A stretch of DNA of 64,000 nt from CAYZXL01 sp964482435 (GCA_964482435.1 CAYZXL010000001.1:1-64000), one strand, 5' to 3'; positions 27,850 through 36,188 are shown, counted from the stretch's first letter. Made by a program: numbers and translations. Notes: generated by a model from the sequence alone, not told the origin.

Positions 27850-28437
27850 TTAGGGGAGTAGCTCTATTTTGTAGAACCGCTGGGGGACTTGGCCGGCGGT
27901 ATCATCCGTCCAGGATGTTGAGTCGCCTTCCGATTGCATAATTGTTTGGAGGCCCCACCAGCGTGCAAGGTCGGGACTCTGCCAGATTCGATAGCGGTTG
28001 CCGGGTGCGCTGACCCAGACGACCGTCAGACCCCCCGGTCCGTAGCCGACGCGCTCCACCGGGAAGCTCGGCCGGAACTTCTGGATGCGGTGGTTGCCTG
28101 TGTCGGCGACGTACACGTTGCCGGAGCTGTCAAGAGCAAGGCCAGCTGTAGGCCCGAACTCCCCGTCGCCGGTGCCGTACGACCCCGATTTGGTGAGGAA
28201 TTCCCCGTCCGAGGTGAACTTCTGGATGCGGTGGTTATTGAAGTCGGCGACGTAGGCGTTGCCCGAACTGTCCACAGCAACGTCCGTCGGCAAACTGAAC
28301 TCCCCGTCTCCGCTGCCTTGCGTTCCCCACTTTGCGACGAATACGTACGATTCGCTCCCCTGAGCCACGAAAGCCGAGAACCACACGGCGCAGACAGCGA
28401 TCAGAACGCCCAACCTCGACGACACCTTCCCTTTCAT
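27850..28437 (-). CDS. Secreted NHL-repeat protein with C-terminal RFYK module
   Basis: A 195-residue secreted protein. After the signal peptide (LGVLIAVCAVWFSAFVAQGS) come two NHL-type blades (FSLPTDVAVDSSGNAYVADFNNHRIQKF and GPTAGLALDSSGNVYVADTGNHRIQKF) and part of a third. Most NHL propellers have six blades, so this is unusually short: either a product of repeat loss or a protein that oligomerises. The last 65 residues (VVWVSAPGNRYRIWQSPDLARW to RFYKIELLP) form the C-terminal module shared with three other proteins here. The ATG at 28437 follows AAGGAGGGG, better than the longer upstream starts. Confidence 0.75.
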   Translation of the reverse strand: MKGKVSSRLGVLIAVCAVWFSAFVAQGSESYVFVAKWGTQGSGDGEFSLPTDVAVDSSGNAYVADFNNHRIQKFTSDGEFLTKSGSYGTGDGEFGPTAGLALDSSGNVYVADTGNHRIQKFRPSFPVERVGYGPGGLTVVWVSAPGNRYRIWQSPDLARWWGLQTIMQSEGDSTSWTDDTAGQVPQRFYKIELLP

Positions 28438-28673
28438 GTCCCCTCCTTGTGGTGCGAGTTCGATTACGTCAGAGCTAACAGGACCTCCATCTTCCAATCT
28501 TCTTGCCACAGATGAATGCATGTGTCAAGCGGTGCCGTTACGTGAGCATCAGCGAAGCGTGGCACTTGCCGCGACAACCACCCAGCCGGTCATTCTCTCA
28601 TTCTGACCGGCAAAGGGCAAGGGTGCAACTGCATCGGGGGCAGAGCAGTTGTGGGCTTCCACCTATGTGGGCG

Positions 28674-29348
28674 TCAGCCCTCCCGTTTTGCCGTCTGAGA
28701 GAGGAGGTGGGCGACTCGCGTCGGTTCGGGGAGGCGGTAGCCGCGGCAGGTCTCCACGACGACCCGGACTGCGGAATCCATGTCAACCTTGTGGCCGGGG
28801 GAAACAAACACTGGCCTCACATTGTCCTTTGTCCTGACGACGGCGCCGACGGTCTTGCCGTGATAAACGAGGGGACAGGACGCCCCTCTGGTCGCTTTTG
28901 GCTGGTCATGCTCGCCAACGAGCCTGCTTTTGGCACAGCCGATGGAAGGAATGTCGAGGAACAATCCTACATGGCACGCAAGCCCGAAACCTCGCGGGTG
29001 AGCCATTCCCTGCCCATCGAGAATCACCACGTCGGGCGCTAGGGGAAGCTCCTCGAAGATGCACAGGAGAAGCGGGATTTCCCGGAAACTGAGAAGTCCC
29101 GGGATGTACGGGAAAGTCGCCGCTCCTCTTTCTGTCCGCGAGAAAACCTCCTGGCCCGAGGGATATTCCTGGACGACAACTGCGGCGAAAAGGGCGTTGT
29201 CTTTCTTGGAGTAGGCGACGTCTGCGCCCGCAACGTACCTGTACTTGCGAGGAAAAGGACGGAGGGAAATCCGCTCGGCGAGTTCCCGCTGGATGCGGAC
29301 CGCCTCGTCGTAACCGACATCGAAGGAATGCAGTTTTCGTATGAGCAT
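28674..29348 (-). CDS. nfi: Endonuclease V
   Basis: This 224-residue protein is deoxyinosine 3' endonuclease (endonuclease V), which nicks DNA near deaminated adenine to start repair. The family motifs are present: AGADVAYS with the first catalytic Asp, PYIPGLLSFRE with the strand-separating PYIP wedge and the Glu, and DVVILDGQGMAHPRGFGLA with the second Asp and the base-recognition pocket. The segment SIGCAKSRLVG is also conserved. Length is normal. The start is the ATG at 29348, with no clear ribosome site. The gene is divergent from rsfS. Confidence 0.93.
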   Translation of the reverse strand: MLIRKLHSFDVGYDEAVRIQRELAERISLRPFPRKYRYVAGADVAYSKKDNALFAAVVVQEYPSGQEVFSRTERGAATFPYIPGLLSFREIPLLLCIFEELPLAPDVVILDGQGMAHPRGFGLACHVGLFLDIPSIGCAKSRLVGEHDQPKATRGASCPLVYHGKTVGAVVRTKDNVRPVFVSPGHKVDMDSAVRVVVETCRGYRLPEPTRVAHLLSQTAKREG

Positions 29349-29439
29349 AATCTGTCAGCAAGCCGTAATGACGCTGGAGCTTTGAAGCAAAGTAAAGGCT
29401 CACTTATTGGCCGTGGACTCCGCAGACAAGAAGGGGAAG

Positions 29440-29520
29440 AGACAGGATTACAGGATAAACAGGATTATCCTGGCAATCCGGTTATCCCGTCCCGTTCTCT
29501 GCGTTCTCTGCGGTGAGTCC
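29440..29520. repeat. Dispersed ACAGGAT/CTCTGCG repeat copy
   Basis: The units ACAGGATTACAGGAT and AACAGGATTATCCTGG are followed by GTTATCCCGTCC and the end unit TTCTCTGCGTTCTCTGCGG. This is one of the best preserved copies and lies between nfi and rsfS. Confidence 0.75.
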
Positions 29521-29557
29521 GGCCTGACTGGGGGTCGTTGTAGGAATGTTATTCCTA

Positions 29558-29585
29558 TTGACAGGACAAGGCAACCCTGTAATAT
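29558..29585 (+). promoter_or_regulatory. Sigma-70-like promoter for rsfS-argS
   Basis: A perfect -35 TTGACA at 29558-29563 is followed after 16 bases by TAATAT at 29580-29585 (four of six match the -10 consensus). It sits about 90 bases before rsfS in the right direction, and just after a repeat copy. Confidence 0.6.
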
Positions 29586-29675
29586 GGAACCGTTACGCAT
29601 GTCGAGAAGATGGGCGCAGCAGTGCGGCCGATGGCGGGTCGGAACGACCGCAAGCCGCACGAAGAATAAAAGGAG

Positions 29676-30020
29676 GTGCCCGAAATAAGACCTCTCCAGT
29701 TAGCGCGTACCTGCAAAGAGCTTGCTCTCGATAAGAAAGGGGAGGATATTCTCATCCTCGATTTGCGGGGATTGTCGTCGGTCACCGATTATTTCGTCAT
29801 CTGCCATGGCGCCTCTCGCAGGCACGTCCAGACGATCGCGGAACACATCCGGCTGGGTATGAAGAAGCGAGATCTTCCCGAGGCGCACATGGAAGGTTTC
29901 CCGGAAGGGAGATGGGTCGTTCTGGACTATATTGAAGCCATCGTCCACGTCTTCGACAGGGAGACGAGGAAGATATACCAGCTCGAAGAGCTGTGGGGAG
30001 ACGCCGCAAGAGTTGAATAA
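29676..30020 (+). CDS. rsfS: Ribosome silencing factor RsfS
   Basis: A protein of up to 114 residues of the RsfS (YbeB/Iojap) family, which binds ribosomal protein L14 and blocks subunit joining when nutrients run low. Typical segments are DILILDLRGLSSVTDYFVICHGASRRHVQTIA and WVVLDYIEAIVHVFDRETRKIYQLEELWGDA. The only standard start is the GTG at 29676, but the GGAGG ribosome site (29672-29676) overlaps it. An ATA at 29685 lies eight bases after GGAGG and would suit initiation better, so the true start is unsettled. The stop codon overlaps the proposed argS start. Confidence 0.9.
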   Translation: MPEIRPLQLARTCKELALDKKGEDILILDLRGLSSVTDYFVICHGASRRHVQTIAEHIRLGMKKRDLPEAHMEGFPEGRWVVLDYIEAIVHVFDRETRKIYQLEELWGDAARVE

Positions 30021-31779
30021 GAAAATCATTGCAGACATATGCGAGCAAATCGAGCAGGCTCTCAAAACCCTCCAGGAATCCGGCAAGCTTAAAAGCCGCA
30101 GGCTTCCGCCGGTCTATCTCGAATCCCCAAGAACCGAATCTCACGGAGACCTTTCGTCGAATGTCGCCCTGGCACTGGCCGGAGAAGAGAGACGACCCGC
30201 TAATGAAATCGCCCGAGACACCATCGAGGCGCTTCCTCCAGCTTCCGCGGCGAAGAGTCTCTACGCGAAAGTGGAGGTCGCGCCGCCCGGGTTCATCAAT
30301 TTTTTCCTTTCCGCGGAGAGCACAGTTCTTTTGCTGCACGAAATGCTGTCCGCATCTGGTAGTTTTGGCCGTTCTACCATCGGCGAGGGGAAGACCGCCA
30401 ACGTCGAGTTCGTGAGTGCCAACCCGACCGGGCCTTTGACGGTCGGCCACGGCAGGCAAGCCATCATCGGCGACGTGATTGCCGAGGTTCTTTCCTTCTG
30501 CGGGTACAAAGTCACGCGCGAGTACTATTTTAACAATGTCGGCAACCAGATGCGGCTTTTGGGGGAATCGGTCAAGGCGAGATACCGCGAGCTGGGCGGA
30601 GAGACTGTCGAGTTTCCGGAAGGAGGATACCACGGCGACTACATTCGGGAGATTGCAGCCGCTCTCCGCCGCGAGCACGGAGATTCTCTCAGAGACTCGC
30701 CCGTCGAGCCATTCCAGAAGGCAGCGGAGAAGGCGATCAGCGAGGAGATCAACCAAACGCTCGCCCGGCTTGGCGTCAAATTCGATGTCTATTTCAACGA
30801 GCACTCGCTCTATACCTCCGGCAAAGTCAACGATGCCATACACAGACTCGAGGAGCTCGGATACGCTTACCGGAAAGACGGTGCGATTTGGTTCAAGGCG
30901 TCTGCCCTCGGGCGAGAGGAGGACAGGGTTATCGTCAAGAGCGGCGGGGAGCCGACGTACCGGCTGCCGGACATCTGCTATCATCTCGACAAAATCAATC
31001 GGGGCTATGACCTTATCGTGGACATATTCGGCGCCGACCACCATGCGACATACCCCGACGTCCTGGCAGGCGTTCGGGCACTGGGCTGCGACACGAGCAA
31101 AATCCACGTCCTGATTCACCAGTTCGTGACCCTCAAGCGGGGAAGCGAGAAGGTCAAGATGTCCACTCGCCGGGCGACGTTCGTTACGGTTGACGACCTC
31201 CTCGACGAGATTTCAAAAGGGCTTCGGTCGGAGCTGGCGGCGGCGTACGGGGAGGATTCGCCACAGACGGAGGCCGAAGTTTTGGAAAGAATGGCGCGGG
31301 ATGCCGTGCGATTCTTCTACAACATGCGGAAAATGGCCAGCCACCTCGACTTCGACCTCGACCTTGCGACGAAGCGCAACATGGAGAACCCCGCTTACTA
31401 CGTCCAGTATGCTCACGCTCGGATTTGCAGCATCTTCCGTGTTTACTACGAACAGACAGGCGTCCCTGAGATAGATTTCGCAAGCATTCCCCCGGATAAG
31501 CTAAGACTCCTCGTCGAGGAAAAGGAAGCCTCCCTCATCAAAATGCTCAGCCGGTTCCCCCGGCTCGTCGAGGAAATCGCGGCGAAATTCGAGGGACACC
31601 GTATCAACGAATACCTCCTTCAACTGGCGACGAGCTTCCAGAGCTACTACAACGACTATCGCGTTATTGGCGGTGACCCTGACCTGACCCTTGCCCGACT
31701 GTGCCTCGTGAAAGCCGTCCAGATTGTCCTCCGCAACGGCCTGAGCCTCCTCGGCGTCTCCGCCCCGGAAAAAATGTGA
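30013..31779 (+). CDS. argS: Arginyl-tRNA synthetase
   Basis: This 588-residue protein is arginyl-tRNA synthetase, a class I enzyme that charges tRNA-Arg. The N-terminal additional domain is followed by the ATP-binding motif in NPTGPLTVGHGR (the HIGH motif), the domain with YYFNNVGNQMRLLGESV, a KMSTR motif in SEKVKMSTRRATFVTVDDLL and a C-terminal anticodon-binding helical domain (NPAYYVQYAHARICSIFR). The TTG at 30013 overlaps the rsfS stop in the sequence TTGAATAA; it is the only start near the expected N-terminus that does not run deep into rsfS. Translation is probably coupled to rsfS. Confidence 0.92.
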   Translation: MNKKIIADICEQIEQALKTLQESGKLKSRRLPPVYLESPRTESHGDLSSNVALALAGEERRPANEIARDTIEALPPASAAKSLYAKVEVAPPGFINFFLSAESTVLLLHEMLSASGSFGRSTIGEGKTANVEFVSANPTGPLTVGHGRQAIIGDVIAEVLSFCGYKVTREYYFNNVGNQMRLLGESVKARYRELGGETVEFPEGGYHGDYIREIAAALRREHGDSLRDSPVEPFQKAAEKAISEEINQTLARLGVKFDVYFNEHSLYTSGKVNDAIHRLEELGYAYRKDGAIWFKASALGREEDRVIVKSGGEPTYRLPDICYHLDKINRGYDLIVDIFGADHHATYPDVLAGVRALGCDTSKIHVLIHQFVTLKRGSEKVKMSTRRATFVTVDDLLDEISKGLRSELAAAYGEDSPQTEAEVLERMARDAVRFFYNMRKMASHLDFDLDLATKRNMENPAYYVQYAHARICSIFRVYYEQTGVPEIDFASIPPDKLRLLVEEKEASLIKMLSRFPRLVEEIAAKFEGHRINEYLLQLATSFQSYYNDYRVIGGDPDLTLARLCLVKAVQIVLRNGLSLLGVSAPEKM

Positions 31780-31904
31780 TGTGTCCCGCTCGGGGCGAGC
31801 AATCCGAACGGACGCCCGCCTTTGCCTTTTCGACATGAAGCCCAACGGGGCCATGCGAACAGAAACGCCGCTTCGTCCCCGGGGGTTGCAGGTCCCGAGT
31901 TCTC

Positions 31905-31933
31905 TTGATTGGTGTCCGACCTGGTGGTAATAT
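31905..31933 (+). promoter_or_regulatory. Candidate promoter for the DUF5678-retropepsin pair
   Basis: TTGATT at 31905-31910 (four of six) is followed 17 bases later by TAATAT at 31928-31933, about 160 bases before the first gene. The rest of the 311-base gap after argS shows nothing else. Confidence 0.45.
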
Positions 31934-32090
31934 TAACCAACGAGACGGGGCGTTTCCCGCGGTTTTCGCCTCGGGCTCAGATGCCGCCAGATTCAGACGG
32001 CTCAAAGAAGCGGGCGAGAAAGCGAAACCGCGAGATAAACGCGCAACCGATCGAACTTCGGCAATGCAGAGACAAAGCTGGAGACAGAGA

Positions 32091-32321
32091 ATGAACAATC
32101 AAGTAACCAGGGCCTTACTTGCCTTCGAAGCCGACCATCTGTGGATTCAGGAAAATCTGGAGACTCTCCTCGGTCAGCACGCCGATCAATGGGTCGCCGT
32201 TAAGGACGGTCGCGTGGTCGCCAGCAGCCCTGATTTCTCGGCTTTGCTCGAAAAGTTGCCTGACCCTGCTCATACCTGCGTTGAGTTTATCACTCGCGAA
32301 CGTCTGGAGATGGTGTTGTGA
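32091..32321 (+). CDS. DUF5678-type small protein
   Basis: A 76-residue acidic protein that fits the small DUF5678 family: FEADHLWIQENLETLLGQHADQWVAVKDGRVVASSPDFSALLEKLPDPAHTCVEF, all hallmark positions. No function is established for the family. Members usually sit directly before a small retropepsin-like gene, as here, where the GTG of the next gene overlaps this stop (GTGA). The ATG at 32091 follows GGAGACAGAG. By layout (small acidic protein first, coupled translation) the pair resembles a toxin-antitoxin module, but no toxicity is shown by the sequence. Confidence 0.75.
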   Translation: MNNQVTRALLAFEADHLWIQENLETLLGQHADQWVAVKDGRVVASSPDFSALLEKLPDPAHTCVEFITRERLEMVL

Positions 32322-32746
32322 CTATTCGTGGCCGGTTTATCGGGGACGCACCGTACTTCGCCGTTCGTCTTCGTTCGGAGTATTTTCAGGGAATCGTCTG
32401 GTTCCTCGCCGATACCGGAGCGGCGCGCACAGTGCTGCTCGACCGCGATGGGAGGTTGCTGGGAGTTCCGAAAGCAGCCCTGGAGCCCGCTTCTCTGCCC
32501 ATCGTCGGCATCGGAGGCAGCGTCCGGTCGTTCCTCTTGCGGGACGTTGAGCTGACTTTCGCTTCCGACGAGGGGGATGTCGTCATGCACCAGGATATAT
32601 GGCTCGTGCAGCATGACCTGGAGGCCTTGCCATCAGACGAGGTCTCCCGAATCCTGAGGCTCCCGTCAGTTCTGGGGCGCGACATCATGAACCGCTTCGA
32701 GTTTGCCTTCGACTACAGGACCGGAAGTGTTCGGCTACAACCCTGA
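32318..32746 (+). CDS. Retropepsin-like aspartic protease, single domain
   Basis: A 142-residue protein with one copy of the aspartic protease signature: LADTGAARTVL holds the catalytic Asp-Thr-Gly, and ILRLPSVLGRDIMNRFEFAFDY is the conserved late hydrophobic-hydrophobic-Gly motif. Proteases of this size act as homodimers, like retroviral retropepsin. There is no signal peptide, so it should be cytoplasmic, which is unusual for an acid-type protease. Translation starts at the GTG at 32318 inside the stop codon of the DUF5678 gene. The substrate is unknown; the partner protein is an obvious candidate. Confidence 0.78.
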   Translation: MTIRGRFIGDAPYFAVRLRSEYFQGIVWFLADTGAARTVLLDRDGRLLGVPKAALEPASLPIVGIGGSVRSFLLRDVELTFASDEGDVVMHQDIWLVQHDLEALPSDEVSRILRLPSVLGRDIMNRFEFAFDYRTGSVRLQP

Positions 32747-32896
32747 TACGTGCGCGACAGCTCTCCGGACAAGACAAGCGTCGAGCCCGGCCAAACACAG
32801 TTCCTGTTCTGTGACGCACATTGGCGCGCCTTCCGGAGAACACCGAAGGTTTGCAGGCCGAAGGCCCGGGAACCCGGACCTGACGGTGGGAAGGAA

Positions 32897-33130
32897 TCAT
32901 TCGCTGGCAGAGGATTTCTCTCTGTCTTCGGGCGGCTCCGTTGGGGAGCTGATGGAGTACTCCTCCGAGAGCCACTTGTGGAGGTCAACGAGCTTGCATC
33001 TCCTCGAGCAAAAGGGGAAATACGACGGGGGATTCGGGCTATTGAGGTCGTAGGGCAGCGGCTCGCGGCATATCGGGCACTTAGGAATCCTGCTCCTTTT
33101 TTGATTTTCGGCTCTCTTTTCCGGCGTCAT
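32897..33130 (-). CDS. yacG: YacG-family zinc-binding protein
   Basis: A short zinc protein of the YacG family, which in E. coli binds and inhibits DNA gyrase. The four cysteines appear as CPICREPLP and FPFCSRRCKLVDLHKWLSEEY, the family signature. The first ATG in frame is at 33130, giving 77 residues and a 50-base overlap with the upstream zinc-ribbon gene. However, an AAAAGGAG site lies just before an ATT codon at 33088, which would give a protein of normal YacG length starting right before the first cysteine. Both are possible; an ATT start would be a rare case like infC. Confidence 0.8.
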   Translation of the reverse strand: MTPEKRAENQKRSRIPKCPICREPLPYDLNSPNPPSYFPFCSRRCKLVDLHKWLSEEYSISSPTEPPEDREKSSASE

Positions 33131-33392
33131 GCTTTTGCGCGTCTTTCGATTTCTCAGTTGAGCCGCCCGTGGCTGCTTCGGCTTCCTTCTTAGCCTTCTC
33201 AATGTAGGAAGGGCTGCGGTAGTCCGTCTGGTAGAAGCCGGAGCCCTTGAAGATGAACCCTGCGCCGGTTCCGATGAGGCGGCGCACCTTGCCTTTGCAT
33301 CGCGGACACCGGTGAATGGGTGGCTCGGTGATTCTCTGAAACTCCTCAAATTTGTAACCGCACTTCTTACATTCGTATTCGTAAGTCGGCAT
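33081..33392 (-). CDS. FmdB-type zinc ribbon protein
   Basis: A 103-residue protein with the FmdB/CxxC zinc ribbon at its N-terminus: MPTYEYECKKCGYKFEEFQ followed by HRCPRCKGKVRRLIG, giving two CxxC knuckles 20 residues apart. A conserved GAGFIFKGSGFYQTDYRS segment follows. The tail is very rich in lysine, glutamate and serine and is probably disordered. FmdB was named as a putative regulator of formamidase genes, but most members have no known role. The ATG at 33392 has AGGAGG upstream. It overlaps yacG. Confidence 0.85.
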   Translation of the reverse strand: MPTYEYECKKCGYKFEEFQRITEPPIHRCPRCKGKVRRLIGTGAGFIFKGSGFYQTDYRSPSYIEKAKKEAEAATGGSTEKSKDAQKHDAGKESRKSKKEQDS

Positions 33393-33591
33393 ATCTTTCG
33401 GTTCCTCCTGCGTTCGTTTTCTCGGTGCCCCGAAATTGAGAACGATAAACGTTTCCCGCGGTTCCCTCAGGCCCTGCCACAAGCCTGGGGGACCTACACT
33501 GCAGGAAACCGGATTGTCCCCTCGACCGACAAGGGGCCGGCGGCCTCTACGAGCGAACTGTGCCAGCGGCCGTGGCCACTGCGCACCGTTG

Positions 33592-34127
33592 CTACTGCAT
33601 TTGAACCCGATAGAACCGGCGTTTCCAGCCAAAAGGCAATAGCCCGGTGGTGGTGCACGACGTGGTCTCTCCCCCGGAGGACACATCCATGACCTTCGAC
33701 CATCCGCTCGTCGAAAAGTCCAGGCAAACCCAGAGGGAATATGTATCGTTCGGCTGACTGTTAAAGACGAAGTATCTCCCGCCGGGGTGCGGCCAATCCG
33801 TGAATCCGAACTGGGTCATAGCGAAGGGCTTTGAGCCGTATTCATATGCCCCCATGTCCACGCAAGCGATCAGCGGGAACTTCCAGCGGGCAATCCGCAA
33901 ATTTCCATCCATGTCAAATCCGGGCGGAGTCAGGACAGAATTCGTCCCCGCGTCAATGCACGGGCAATCGGGCTGAAGTCGGTAGTCATTGTCCTCGTAA
34001 GTGGTCCATACTTCCCATCGCCGGACGCGGATCCGGAGCCATCCACGTACCAGGTGACACCGGAGGCGCCGAAGCGAACTACCAGCACCACGATCAGGGC
34101 ACTAACTCTCTCATTCATTTTTGCCAT
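33592..34127 (-). pseudogene. Internally deleted beta-helix surface protein
   Basis: The 5' end (from 34127) encodes a signal peptide and TWYVDGSGSASGDG, the usual opening of parallel beta-helix proteins of the choice-of-anchor type. After about 45 codons the reading frame changes. A second frame then gives EDNDYRLQPDCPCIDAG, PGFDMDGNLR and CVDMGAYEYG, the usual end of such proteins, followed by the C-terminal module ending KRRFYRVQMQ. The whole beta-helix between these parts is missing, and the junction, near 34005-34010, is out of frame. A real intact gene would be several hundred codons longer. An assembly collapse is the alternative, but no N run or repeat marks the spot. Confidence 0.75.
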
Positions 34128-34251
34128 GCTGAAAGAGGAGCTTTATCCCGATTTACGTTTGGTCAGGATAACCGATTCAAGGCAGAACCTTCGCTCGTTG
34201 AAAAGGAGATTTTCAGACCGGTAACCTTCCCGGTAGAGCGATGTTGAGCGG

Positions 34252-35865
34252 CTAATGATGATGTGGTCCGGGGGGATGCTCCTCTTCCTCCTCGGGTATT
34301 TCAGCGACGACTGCCTCGCACGTAAGCATCAGCCCTGCGATACTGGCAGCATTCGTAAGGGCGACGCGAGTGACCTTTGCGGGGTCAACAATCCCTGCCA
34401 GCATCATCTCGCGGAACTTTTCCCCTTCGGCATCAAAGCCCATGTTCTGCTTCATTCCGGCGACCTTTTCGACGATGAGGGAGCCATTCCTGCCGGCGTT
34501 GTCGGCTATCTGGCGCATGGGAGCCGAGAGAGCCTTCTCGACAATTCGCGCACCGATTTTCTCGTCGCCCTCGAGCTTGAGTCTCCTGACTCGCGGGATG
34601 CAACGCAGAAGCGCCACTCCTCCCCCCGGCACAATCCCTTCCATGACCGCCGCACGGGTGGCGTGAAGGGCATCCTCGACCCTGGCTTTTTTCTCCTTCA
34701 TGGCGGCTTCCGTCGGGGCGCCGACTCGCACAATAGAAACCCCTCCCACTAACTTGGCGAGGCGCTCTTCGAGCTTCTCCCGCTCATAATCGGAAGTTGT
34801 TTCGAGCATTTCCCTCCGGAGCTGGTCTGCCCGGGCCTTGATTTCTTCGGGGGAGCCGCCACCGCCGATGAGGGTGGTGTGGTCCTTGTCAATTCGGATT
34901 TTCATGACGCTGCCGAGGTCGTCAACGGTCGCATTCTCCATTTTCTTGCCGGTCTCTTCCGAGACAACCTGCCCGCCGGTGAGAATAGCCATATCCTCAA
35001 GGAGGGCTTTTCTCCTGTCGCCGAAACCGGGAGCTTTGACGGCGGCGACTTTCATTGTGCCCCTGACCATGTTGACGACGAGGGTAGCGAGCGCTTCCCC
35101 TTCCACGTCTTCCGCGACGATCAGAAGAGGACGGTTGGGGCCGGCATAAACGTCTTCGAGGAGGGGAATGACGTCCGCGCCGCTGCTGAGCTTCTTGTCG
35201 TGGAGGAGGATAAGAGCATCCTCCAGGACGCATTCCATGGTCGCAGGGTCAGTGATGAAGTAAGGAGAAATGTATCCTCGATCGAACTTCATCCCCTCGA
35301 CGACTTCGACCTCCGTTTCGACGCCTTTTGATTCTTCGACCGCGATGACGCCGTCGGCGGAGGTCTTTTCCATGGCATCGGCAATGAGACGGCCAATCTC
35401 GGGGTCGTTCCTGGACGACATCGTGGCGACCTGCTCGATTTCCTTTCTTCCCTTGACCGGCTTGGCCATGGACCTGAGGTTTGTGACGACAGCCTCCACG
35501 GCTTTGTCAATGCCTCTTTTGATAGCCATCGGGTCAGCGCCGGCGGTGATGTTCTTGATACCTTCTTCAAAAATGGCGCTGGCAAGAACTATCGCAGTGG
35601 TTGTGCCGTCGCCCACGTCATCGCTCGTCTTCGAGGCGACTTCTTTGAGCATCTGAACGCCAACGTTCTCAAGGTGCTCTTTGACCTCGATTTCCTTCGT
35701 GACCGTCACGCCGTCGTTAGTGCTGAGGGGCGCACCGGATTCTTTATCAATCATTACGTTTCGCCCGCGAGGGCCGAGGGTGACCTTCACAACGTCGGTG
35801 AGAATCCGCACGCCCTTCAAAAGAGAAGCTCGACCTTGCTCACTGAATGCCAAATCTTTCGCCAT
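34252..35865 (-). CDS. groEL: 60 kDa chaperonin GroEL with histidine-rich tail
   Basis: This 537-residue protein is GroEL, the ATP-driven folding chamber. Hallmarks are VTLGPRGRNVMIDK, the ATP-site VGDGTTTAIVLA, apical-domain KAPGFGDRR and EGIVPGGGVALLR. E. coli GroEL has 548 residues and ends in a Gly-Gly-Met repeat that lines the cavity. Here the tail is five glutamates followed by HPPGPHHH, as in some secondary GroEL copies with histidine-rich ends. The ATG at 35865 has TAGGAGA upstream. groES lies upstream but 323 bases away, with a dispersed repeat between them. Confidence 0.96.
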   Translation of the reverse strand: MAKDLAFSEQGRASLLKGVRILTDVVKVTLGPRGRNVMIDKESGAPLSTNDGVTVTKEIEVKEHLENVGVQMLKEVASKTSDDVGDGTTTAIVLASAIFEEGIKNITAGADPMAIKRGIDKAVEAVVTNLRSMAKPVKGRKEIEQVATMSSRNDPEIGRLIADAMEKTSADGVIAVEESKGVETEVEVVEGMKFDRGYISPYFITDPATMECVLEDALILLHDKKLSSGADVIPLLEDVYAGPNRPLLIVAEDVEGEALATLVVNMVRGTMKVAAVKAPGFGDRRKALLEDMAILTGGQVVSEETGKKMENATVDDLGSVMKIRIDKDHTTLIGGGGSPEEIKARADQLRREMLETTSDYEREKLEERLAKLVGGVSIVRVGAPTEAAMKEKKARVEDALHATRAAVMEGIVPGGGVALLRCIPRVRRLKLEGDEKIGARIVEKALSAPMRQIADNAGRNGSLIVEKVAGMKQNMGFDAEGEKFREMMLAGIVDPAKVTRVALTNAASIAGLMLTCEAVVAEIPEEEEEHPPGPHHH

Positions 35866-35969
35866 TTTCTCCTACCCCCATGAATCCTTATGATGAACAA
35901 ACAACCTGTTTGCTGAACACTGTCTTAATGCCGCGCCCGGGCGCTCCGATTCACAAGTGCAGCTACGTA

Positions 35970-36150
35970 GTTCTGCGGACAGGATCAACGGGATAGACAG
36001 GATCTCGTGAGTCCTGTTTCTCCCGTTTTCAGCCCTATGAGTTTCGCTCATGGCAGGGTGGTGTGTGGCTGGGGCTACGCATCGCCCGCAGCTTCCTGCC
36101 TTGCCTTTCAAATCCCGGCCATCCTGTAAATCCCGTCGAAAACATCCTCG
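35970..36150. repeat. ACAGGAT-type repeat between groES and groEL
   Basis: The units GACAGGATCAACGGGATAG and ACAGGATCTCGTGAGTCCTG at 35970-36036, and CCATCCTGTAAATCCCGTCG at 36119-36139, belong to the dispersed palindrome family. They fill much of the 323-base gap (35866-36188) in an operon that is normally tight. I see no separate promoter for groEL in the remainder. Confidence 0.65.
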
Positions 36151-36188
36151 CCTTTGGCCGGCCTTCGGTCTCCGGACGAGCGCTGCGC

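Noticed and set aside
29797..31119. 440-codon open frame on the minus strand
   Set aside because: Antisense to rsfS and argS, both clear by motif. The translated sequence shows no family pattern.
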